A stretch of DNA of 8,716 nt from Pseudomonadota bacterium (GTDB taxonomy: Bacteria > Pseudomonadota > Alphaproteobacteria > Sphingomonadales > Sphingomonadaceae), in assembly GCA_029781465.1 (NCBI GenBank), contig JAKOWQ010000292.1, positions 1-8,716 on the forward strand, read 5' to 3'. How positions within the stretch are numbered: the first letter of the stretch is position 1; every line of letters starts with the position of its first letter. Position numbers and translations under genes: made by a program. Of this stretch, positions 1 to 4,612 are shown piece by piece. The notes under the pieces are model-generated. The model searched no databases, was not told the DNA's origin, and saw only the letters and a list, made by a program, of their open reading frames with translations.

Positions 1-143
1 TCCTCTGGGGTTTGCTCGCGGCGACACTGGGTTTCTCGTTGCTGTTCGGCGGCATCGTGCTGGCGCGGATGCGTACGATCCTGGCCCATGCCCAGGCCGA
101 GGCGCGGCTGCGCCGCCGGGCGATGGAGGCTGGGGATGCGTGA
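1..143 (+). CDS. ccmC: Heme exporter CcmC, C-terminal fragment (5' end outside window)
   Basis: Only the last 46 codons are present; the frame is open from the left edge to the TGA at 141-143. The peptide has one hydrophobic segment (LWGLLAATLGFSLLFGGIVLA), then a basic, Ala/Arg-rich cytoplasmic tail beginning RMRTILAHAQ. This is how CcmC proteins end: a last transmembrane helix followed by an 'RMR' tail. CcmC is the inner-membrane WWD-domain protein that, with the CcmAB ATPase and CcmD, loads heme onto the CcmE carrier in the periplasm. The WWD motif and heme-ligand histidines lie upstream and cannot be seen, so the name rests mainly on position directly before ccmD-ccmE-ccmF. Its last 8 bases overlap the start of ccmD, which implies translational coupling. 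Confidence 0.8.
   Translation, partial: LWGLLAATLGFSLLFGGIVLARMRTILAHAQAEARLRRRAMEAGDA
125..129 (+). promoter_or_regulatory. Shine-Dalgarno for ccmD inside ccmC
   Basis: GGAGG lies 6 bases before the ATG at 136. It supports a 46-residue CcmD starting inside ccmC over the longer open frame that begins at 88, which would overlap ccmC by more than 50 bases and add an Arg/Pro-rich stretch not typical of CcmD. Confidence 0.6.
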
Positions 144-276
144 AGGGCTCGATCACTGGACTTTCGTGATCGCCGCCTATGCGATCGGCGTGGCGGGCAC
201 CGCCCTGCTTGCGGGGTGGAGCTGGATCGCGATGCGCCGCGCAGAAGCCCGGCGCGAGAGGAGCCGCGAGCAATGA
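136..276 (+). CDS. ccmD: Heme exporter accessory protein CcmD
   Basis: A 46-residue single-span membrane protein. The N-terminus (MREGLDHWTFVIAAYAIG) runs into a hydrophobic helix at about residues 9-33 and then a highly charged cytoplasmic tail (RRAEARRERSREQ). This is the standard layout of CcmD: aromatic/histidine near the N-terminus, one helix, Arg/Glu-rich C-terminus. CcmD is needed to release holo-CcmE from the CcmABC complex. The ATG start overlaps the ccmC stop by 8 bases and has a GGAGG 6 bases upstream. The stop (274-276) overlaps the ccmE start in an ATGA arrangement. Such short proteins are poorly conserved, so the call depends on size, topology and the ccmC/ccmE context. Confidence 0.88.
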   Translation: MREGLDHWTFVIAAYAIGVAGTALLAGWSWIAMRRAEARRERSREQ

Positions 277-731
277 GCGCACCGATCAAGGCCAAGCATC
301 AGCGGCTCGTGCTGGTGGTGATCGCGCTGGTCGCGCTGATCGGCGCGGGACTGCTCGCGATGTGGGCGCTGCGCAACCAGGCATCTTATTTCTACCTTCC
401 CGCCGAGATGGCCGCGAACCCGCCCGAAGCGGGCCGCGCGGTGCGGCTGGGGGGCATGGTTGAGGCGGGCAGCCTCAAAACCGACCCCGACGGGGTGACG
501 ATCCGCTTTACCGTGTCTGACAGTACGGCACGCGTGCCGGTGGTGTTCAAGGGGATCGTGCCCGATCTGTTCAAGGAAGGTTCGGGTGTGGTGGCCGAGG
601 GGCGGCTCGATCCGCGGGGGCAGTTTGTGGCCGACAATCTGCTCGCCAAGCATGATGAGAAATACGTGCCGCGCGAAATGAAGGACATGACCGCGGCCCA
701 GGCCCGCCAGACGATCGAAGAGACCAAATGA
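273..731 (+). CDS. ccmE: Periplasmic heme chaperone CcmE
   Basis: A 152-residue protein. A basic N-terminus (KAKHQR) precedes one signal-anchor helix at about residues 11-33, followed by a periplasmic OB-fold beta domain. The heme-binding motif LLAKHDEKY is intact: His127 is the residue expected to bind heme covalently and Tyr131 the expected axial ligand, an HXXXY arrangement matching E. coli His130/Tyr134. It is therefore the usual His-type CcmE and not the Cys-type variant found in some prokaryotes. It takes heme from CcmABCD and delivers it to CcmF. I chose the ATG at 273 because it overlaps the ccmD stop (ATGA), has GAGGAG about 9 bases upstream, and gives the family's usual N-terminus. 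An in-frame ATG at 216 would add 19 charged residues from inside ccmD. Confidence 0.96.
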   Translation: MSAPIKAKHQRLVLVVIALVALIGAGLLAMWALRNQASYFYLPAEMAANPPEAGRAVRLGGMVEAGSLKTDPDGVTIRFTVSDSTARVPVVFKGIVPDLFKEGSGVVAEGRLDPRGQFVADNLLAKHDEKYVPREMKDMTAAQARQTIEETK

Positions 732-2671
732 TAGCCAATCTGGGTCTTGCCGCGCTGTGGCTGGCTGCGGCACTGGCGCTGTTGCAGCTGCTCGCGGCAT
801 GGCGCGCGCTGCGCGTGGCCGGGGCGAAGGAGGGCGCACTGGTGCGTCCGGTGGCTATCGTTCAGGGGCTGCTGGCCGCCCTGGCGTTCGCCTGTCTGAT
901 CGCGGTGTTTTGCCAGACCGACCTTTCGGTCAAGCTGGTGGCGATGAATTCGCATTCGGCCAAGCCGATGCTCTACAAGTTCGCCGGTGCCTGGGGCAAT
1001 CACGAAGGCTCGATGCTGCTGTGGGTGACGATCATGGGGCTGGCGGGCGGCTTCGTCGCGCTGGTCGAGCGGCGCCTGCCCGAGCCGACCATGCTGGCGA
1101 CGCTGGCCGCGCAGGCCTTTGTCAGCCTGGGGTTCTATGCCTTCCTGCTGATCAGCTCCAACCCGTTCGAGCGGCTCAATCCCGCGGCGCCCGAGGGGCA
1201 GGGGCTCAACCCGCTGCTGCAGGATCCCGGCCTCGCCTTTCACCCGCCGACGCTCTACATCGGCTATGTCGGGCTTTCGATCGCCTTCAGCTTTGCGGTA
1301 GGAGCGTTGATTACCCGTGAGGTTTCCCCCGCCTTTGCCCGGGCGATGCGGCCTTGGGTGCTGGGAGCGTGGATTTTCCTGACGATCGGCATCGTCGCGG
1401 GATCCTACTGGGCCTATTATGAGCTTGGCTGGGGCGGCTGGTGGTTCTGGGACCCGGTGGAAAATGCCTCGCTGATGCCCTGGCTGGCGGCCACCGCGCT
1501 GCTTCATTCGGCCTCGGTGCTGGCGGCGCGCAATGCCCTGCGCGCCTGGACCGTGATGTTGGGAGTGGTGGCATTCTCGATGTCGATGGTCGGCACCTTT
1601 CTGGTCCGCTCGGGCATCCTTACTTCGGTCCATGCCTTTGCGGTCGATCCCGAACGGGGCAGCTTCATCCTTGGCCTGCTGGCGCTCAACATCGGTGCGG
1701 CGCTGGTGTTGTTCGCGCTTCGCGCCGCGACAGTGACCGAGGGAGAGCGCTTTGCCGTGACCAGCCGCGAAGGCGCGCTTGTGTTCAACAACGTGATGCT
1801 GACCGGCGCGCTGGGGATCGTGCTGATCGGCACGCTCTATCCGTTGCTGGCCGAGGCGCTGGGAACCAAGGTTTCGGTCGGTCCGCCCTATTTCAACCCG
1901 ATGACCGCAGTGTTCGTGGTACCGATGCTGGCCGTGCTGGCGGTCGGGCCGCTGCTGCGCTGGCGACGGGACAGTTTTGCCCGGATCACCCCGATGGTGG
2001 CAATCCCCGCGCTGCTGACCGGCGGCGCGGCGATGGTGCTCGCGCTCAAAGGGATGGCGGTCCTGCCGCTGCTGGGCATGGCCCTGGCGGCGGGACTGGC
2101 GCTGGCCGCCTTCATGCCCTTGCGCGGGCGCAAGCTGAGCCGGGTCAACCTGCCGCTATGGGGTATGATCGCGGCGCATTTCGGGGTTGCCGTGGCCCTG
2201 TTCGGCATGGCCGCAGACAGCGCCTGGACGGTTGAACGGCTGGTGGCGGTGCAGACCGGGCAGGCCGTGGAAGTCGGGCCGTGGAAAGTGACTCTGCGCA
2301 CGATTGTGCCGGTTGCCGGTCCCAACTGGACCGCGCTGGAGGGGGAGATGGAGGCGCGCTACCGGGGCGGTGAGCCGCGCATGCTCCACCCTCAGGCCCG
2401 CGCTTTCTGGGCGCCGCCGCAACAGACAAGTGAAAGCGCGCTGGCTACCCGCTGGAACGGCCAGCTCTATGCCGTGCTGGGCGAACAGGCCGAGGACGGA
2501 CGCTGGCAGCTGCGGCTGTGGTGGAAGCCCTTCGTGACCATGATCTGGTTTGGCGGCCTGTTGATTGCGCTGGGGGGAGTGCTGGCGCTGATCGGCCGGG
2601 TGTGGAGCGACCTCAAGCGGATCATCGCGCGCGGCAAGATCGCCTATCGCCGCGAAAGGCAGGGCCGATGA
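728..2671 (+). CDS. ccmF: Heme lyase subunit CcmF
   Basis: A 647-residue polytopic inner-membrane protein, the usual CcmF length. The tryptophan-rich WWD domain is clear at about residues 233-252 (ELGWGGWWFWDPVENASLMP). The four functional histidines are present at His172 (in FHPPTLY), His260 (LLHSAS), His302 (SVHAFA) and His484 (IAAHFG). Their spacing matches the E. coli periplasmic heme ligands His173/His303 and the b-heme ligands His261/His491. A periplasmic loop at about residues 495-605 precedes the last helix and a basic tail. CcmF takes heme from holo-CcmE and, with CcmH and CcmI, forms the thioether bonds to the CXXCH cysteines of apocytochrome c. The ATG overlaps the ccmE stop by 4 bases, and the TGA overlaps the ccmG start by 4 bases. 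Confidence 0.97.
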   Translation: MIANLGLAALWLAAALALLQLLAAWRALRVAGAKEGALVRPVAIVQGLLAALAFACLIAVFCQTDLSVKLVAMNSHSAKPMLYKFAGAWGNHEGSMLLWVTIMGLAGGFVALVERRLPEPTMLATLAAQAFVSLGFYAFLLISSNPFERLNPAAPEGQGLNPLLQDPGLAFHPPTLYIGYVGLSIAFSFAVGALITREVSPAFARAMRPWVLGAWIFLTIGIVAGSYWAYYELGWGGWWFWDPVENASLMPWLAATALLHSASVLAARNALRAWTVMLGVVAFSMSMVGTFLVRSGILTSVHAFAVDPERGSFILGLLALNIGAALVLFALRAATVTEGERFAVTSREGALVFNNVMLTGALGIVLIGTLYPLLAEALGTKVSVGPPYFNPMTAVFVVPMLAVLAVGPLLRWRRDSFARITPMVAIPALLTGGAAMVLALKGMAVLPLLGMALAAGLALAAFMPLRGRKLSRVNLPLWGMIAAHFGVAVALFGMAADSAWTVERLVAVQTGQAVEVGPWKVTLRTIVPVAGPNWTALEGEMEARYRGGEPRMLHPQARAFWAPPQQTSESALATRWNGQLYAVLGEQAEDGRWQLRLWWKPFVTMIWFGGLLIALGGVLALIGRVWSDLKRIIARGKIAYRRERQGR

Positions 2672-3216
2672 GCGCACCCGCCAAACCCTCGCGCTGGGCG
2701 CTGTGGCTGCCGGTGGCCCTGTTTGCGGGGTTCATCGCGCTGGTGGCGGTCGGACTGTGGCGGCCGGCCAGCCGCGATGTGCACAGCGCGATGATCGGCA
2801 AGGATTTGCCCCGGTTCGATCTGCCCGCCGCAGTTCCGGAGCGACCGGGTCTGGCCCAGGGCGACATGCTCGGGGGCAAACCGCGTCTGCTCAATATCTT
2901 CGCGTCGTGGTGCATTCCCTGCGCGGCCGAGGCGCAGCAACTCGAACAGTTGCGCCAGCTTGGGGTTGAGGTCGATGGGGTGGCGATCCGCGACAAGCAG
3001 GATGATCTCGCCGTCTTTCTGGCCCGCAACGGCAACCCCTATACCCGGATCGGCGCCGATCCGGTCAGCAAGATCCAGTTCGATATCGGCTCGTCCGGCG
3101 TCCCCGAAAGCTTCGTGGTCGATGCGCGCGGGGTGATCCGCTATCAGCACATCGGCGTGATCGCGCCCGATCAGGTGCAGATGATTCTCGCCAGGCTCAA
3201 GGAGGCGGAGCAGTGA
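2668..3216 (+). CDS. ccmG: Thiol:disulfide interchange protein CcmG (DsbE)
   Basis: A 182-residue membrane-anchored thioredoxin-like protein. One N-terminal helix at about residues 10-30 is followed by a periplasmic thioredoxin fold. The active site is WCIPC, with Cys82 and Cys85, and the cis-proline loop is SSGVPESFVVD (Pro146) with the acidic residue usual for CcmG. It takes electrons from the DsbD/CcdA pathway and reduces the apocytochrome CXXCH disulfide, directly or through CcmH. The ATG at 2668 overlaps the ccmF stop (ATGA), with an AAAGG/AGGG region just upstream; it places the helix at the N-terminus as in the family. The frame continues upstream into ccmF without a reason to start there. 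The TGA overlaps the GTG start of ccmH. Confidence 0.95.
   Translation: MSAPAKPSRWALWLPVALFAGFIALVAVGLWRPASRDVHSAMIGKDLPRFDLPAAVPERPGLAQGDMLGGKPRLLNIFASWCIPCAAEAQQLEQLRQLGVEVDGVAIRDKQDDLAVFLARNGNPYTRIGADPVSKIQFDIGSSGVPESFVVDARGVIRYQHIGVIAPDQVQMILARLKEAEQ
3199..3205 (+). promoter_or_regulatory. Strong Shine-Dalgarno setting the GTG start of ccmH
   Basis: AAGGAGG inside the end of ccmG, 7 bases before the GTG at 3213. It is the strongest ribosome-binding site in the ccm cluster and supports the non-ATG start, which sits in a GTGA overlap with the ccmG stop. Confidence 0.65.
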
Positions 3217-3623
3217 GGCGCGCCGCTTTCGCCCTGCTTCTGGCGGCTGCGGCGCTGCCAGTCGCCGCGCAGGACAAGCTGCCGCCCGCGCCCTATGCCT
3301 ATACCCAGCTGGAGGATCCGGCGCAGGAGGCCCGCGCCAAGGCCTTGATGGAAACGCTGCGCTGCCTGCAATGCCAGGGCCAGTCGATCGCCGATTCCGA
3401 TGCGCCGATCGCGGGGGACATGCGCAGTCAGGTGCGGCTCAAGATCAAGGCGGGCGATGATCCCGAAGCGATCCGTGCCTGGCTGGTGCAGAGCTATGGC
3501 GACTATGTCAGCTATGCTCCGCGGCTTACCGATGCGACCTGGCCGCTGTTTGCCGCGCCGCTGATCCTGCTGGGCTTGGCGATCGTGTTGTTGCGCCGCC
3601 GTTTTGGCGGGAAGGGGGCGTGA
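3213..3623 (+). CDS. ccmH: Cytochrome c maturation protein CcmH (CcmL/CycL type)
   Basis: A 136-residue protein with a signal peptide (MRRAAFALLLAAAALPVAAQ, likely cleaved near residue 19), a periplasmic three-helix domain, a C-terminal helix at about residues 109-127 (WPLFAAPLILLGLAIVLL) and a basic tail. The redox motif is LRCLQCQGQSIADS, with Cys51 and Cys54, matching the family's LRCxxCQ signature. CcmH interacts with the apocytochrome thiols and is part of the CcmFHI lyase complex. It is the short form, with the TPR part encoded separately by ccmI, unlike the fused E. coli CcmH. The start is GTG, supported by AAGGAGG 7 bases upstream and a 4-base overlap with ccmG. Confidence 0.96.
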   Translation: MRRAAFALLLAAAALPVAAQDKLPPAPYAYTQLEDPAQEARAKALMETLRCLQCQGQSIADSDAPIAGDMRSQVRLKIKAGDDPEAIRAWLVQSYGDYVSYAPRLTDATWPLFAAPLILLGLAIVLLRRRFGGKGA

Positions 3624-4267
3624 TGGGCTGGGTCATGGTGATTGCGCTGGCCGTGGCGGCTTTCGCCCTGCTGGTGACGGTGTTCCGCCTGCCGCGCGGA
3701 TCGTGGGAAATGGCGGGCGCGGCGCTGCTCGCCGGGCTCGCGGGCTTTGCCTGGCAGGCGCAGCCGGGCCTGCCGGGGGCGCCCAAGCAGGCCGCCGAAC
3801 AGGCGCACGGTTCGGGCAAGGAACTGGTCGCCGCGCGCAAGGCGCTGGCGGACAAGAGCTTGCAGTCATCCGATCGGCTGGCGATGGCCGCCGATGCCTT
3901 TTCGCGCAACGGCCAATTTGCCGAGGCCGCGGGGATCCTGCGCGGCGTGGTTGCAAAGGAGCCGGGCAACGGCGATGCCTGGCTGGCATTGGCCAACAAC
4001 CTGATGGCCCATTCCGAGGGCAGCCTGACCCCGGCGGCGCAGTTCGCCTATCGCCGCGCGACCCTGGCCGATCCCGCCAATCCGGGGCCGCCTTATTTTC
4101 TCGGTCTGGCGCTGGCCCAGAATGGCGATCTGGCCGGGGGTAGGGCGCTGTGGGCGGGCCTGCTCAAGCAGACACCCGCCGACGCACCCTGGCGCGCCGA
4201 GCTTGAGCAGCGCCTGGCCGAACTCGATGCCTTCATCGCCCGGCAAAATGCCGGATCGGGACACTAG
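3623..4267 (+). CDS. ccmI: CcmI-like TPR cytochrome c biogenesis protein (compact form)
   Basis: A 214-residue protein and the last gene of the ccm operon. Two hydrophobic segments at about residues 3-21 and 29-45 are joined by a short loop (FRLPRGSWEM). A periplasmic region follows with TPR-like helical repeats at about residues 86-119 (FSRNGQFAEAAGILRGVVAKEP), 116-150 and 154-187 (PYFLGLALAQNGDLAGGRALWAGLL). The CcmI/CycH TPR domain binds the C-terminal helix of apocytochrome c and presents it to CcmF/CcmH. Full CcmI proteins such as that of Rhodobacter have a long cytoplasmic loop between the helices and a longer C-terminal part; both are missing here. The ATG at 3623 overlaps the ccmH TGA by one base (TGATG). 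A GTG one codon earlier would give a 4-base overlap but lies too close to the purine-rich GGGAAGGGGG. The TAG stop is formed by the insertion junction of the element that follows. Confidence 0.86.
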   Translation: MGWVMVIALAVAAFALLVTVFRLPRGSWEMAGAALLAGLAGFAWQAQPGLPGAPKQAAEQAHGSGKELVAARKALADKSLQSSDRLAMAADAFSRNGQFAEAAGILRGVVAKEPGNGDAWLALANNLMAHSEGSLTPAAQFAYRRATLADPANPGPPYFLGLALAQNGDLAGGRALWAGLLKQTPADAPWRAELEQRLAELDAFIARQNAGSGH

Positions 4268-4297
4268 GCCGTAAACTCATACACGGCACCGTCGAGG
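4267..4297 (+). repeat. Left terminal inverted repeat of the MITE-like element
   Basis: A 31-bp repeat beginning GGCCGTAAACTCATACACGG and ending CGTCGAGG. It pairs with 4500-4530 at 30 of 31 positions; the one mismatch is T4272 against G4525. Its first base, with the preceding TA, makes the ccmI stop codon. Confidence 0.9.
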
Positions 4298-4303
4298 TTT
4301 GAG

Positions 4304-4387
4304 TCAAAATGGCTCAGTGCGAGGAGGGAAGGCGAAGGAATATGTCGATATTTTCAGACTTCCCGACGCGGCAATGGGCCATTTTGA
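4304..4387. repeat. Left internal hairpin arm of the element
   Basis: TCAAAATGG (4304-4312) is the exact reverse complement of CCATTTTGA (4379-4387). Nested inside are GGGAAG (4326-4331) with CTTCCC (4359-4364), and AATAT-GTCG-ATATT (4339-4352), a 5-bp stem with a 4-base loop flanked by GAA/TTC. These nest in order, so RNA or single-stranded DNA from this half could form one long imperfect hairpin. Confidence 0.7.
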
Positions 4388-4403
4388 GCAAATCCCTGCG
4401 GGA

Positions 4404-4499
4404 CGCCGGAATGGCCTCCATCTCGGCCGAACCTGCCCTTGGAAAGGCAACCGGCCTTCCCGGCGGGCGGCTTCGCCCGATCTGTTTGCCATTCCGGCG
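4404..4499. repeat. Right internal hairpin arm of the element
   Basis: CGCCGGAATGGC (4404-4415) is the exact reverse complement of GCCATTCCGGCG (4488-4499), which directly abuts the right terminal repeat. Inside is CGGGCG-GCTT-CGCCCG (4464-4479), a 6-bp stem with a 4-base loop, plus GGAAAGGC and GGCCTTCC around 4441-4460, which pair imperfectly. A further small stem, TCCC-TGC-GGGA, lies at 4393-4403 between the two arms. Confidence 0.7.
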
Positions 4500-4530
4500 C
4501 CTCGACGGTGCCGTGTATGAGTTTGCGGCC
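4500..4530 (-). repeat. Right terminal inverted repeat of the MITE-like element
   Basis: The reverse complement of the left repeat with one mismatch. It begins CCTCGACGGTGCCGTG, ends GTTTGCGGCC and is followed by TA. The junction creates the 10-bp palindrome GGCCTAGGCC (4527-4536). Confidence 0.9.
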
Positions 4531-4532
4531 TA

Positions 4533-4612
4533 GGCCGGCCAATGTTGCCGCTCTGCGGGCATGCTGCTAAGCGCCGGGGCCTGATTCCGGAATTGCAGGG
4601 GTTTGCATCAGC
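4533..4612 (+). other. Leader region of kup
   Basis: 80 bases remain between the right end of the element and the kup ATG. A modest Shine-Dalgarno, AGGGG, is at 4597-4601, 11 bases before the start. I see no convincing sigma70 promoter, no terminator, and no recognisable riboswitch. Before the insertion, ccmI and kup would have been about 80 bp apart, so kup may once have been read from the ccm transcript or from a weak local promoter. Confidence 0.4.

Larger units (their letters stand above)
4265..4532. mobile_element. MITE-like element, about 264 bp, with TA duplication (IS630/Tc1-mariner type)
   Basis: The element occupies 4267-4530 and is bounded by TA at 4265-4266 and 4531-4532. Its ends are near-perfect inverted repeats of 31 bp (30 of 31 match). 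Removing the element and one TA leaves CTAG followed by GGCC. IS630 is known to insert into TA, preferring CTAG, so the end structure fits a non-autonomous element moved by that family. No recognisable transposase is encoded. The interior is full of hairpins and includes an A+T-rich patch unlike its surroundings. It fills most of the gap between ccmI and kup. Repeats and flanks are read directly; the transposase family is inferred from the TA/CTAG signature. I do not recognise it as a named element. Confidence 0.8.

Noticed and set aside
88..276. Longer 62-residue version of CcmD starting at 88
   Set aside because: It would overlap ccmC by 56 bases and add an Arg/Pro-rich segment before the typical CcmD start. 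GGAGG at 125-129 points to the ATG at 136.
392..1633. Minus-strand open frame of 413 codons over ccmE-ccmF
   Set aside because: The peptide is Arg/His/Gln-rich shadow sequence opposite strongly conserved CcmE and CcmF, with no known motif.
3620..3622. GTG as the start of ccmI
   Set aside because: It would give a 4-base overlap like the other junctions, but it lies only 1-4 bases from the purine-rich ribosome-binding region. The adjacent ATG at 3623 is better spaced. The difference is a single residue.
4354..4542. Minus-strand small open frame of 62 codons inside the MITE-like element
   Set aside because: It follows from the inverted-repeat structure, has no ribosome-binding site that I can see, and has no recognisable domain.
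4533..4612. Possible c-di-AMP or potassium-responsive riboswitch upstream of kup
   Set aside because: The leader is only 80 bases, shows no known conserved core or terminator hairpin, and such riboswitches are not typical of Alphaproteobacteria.
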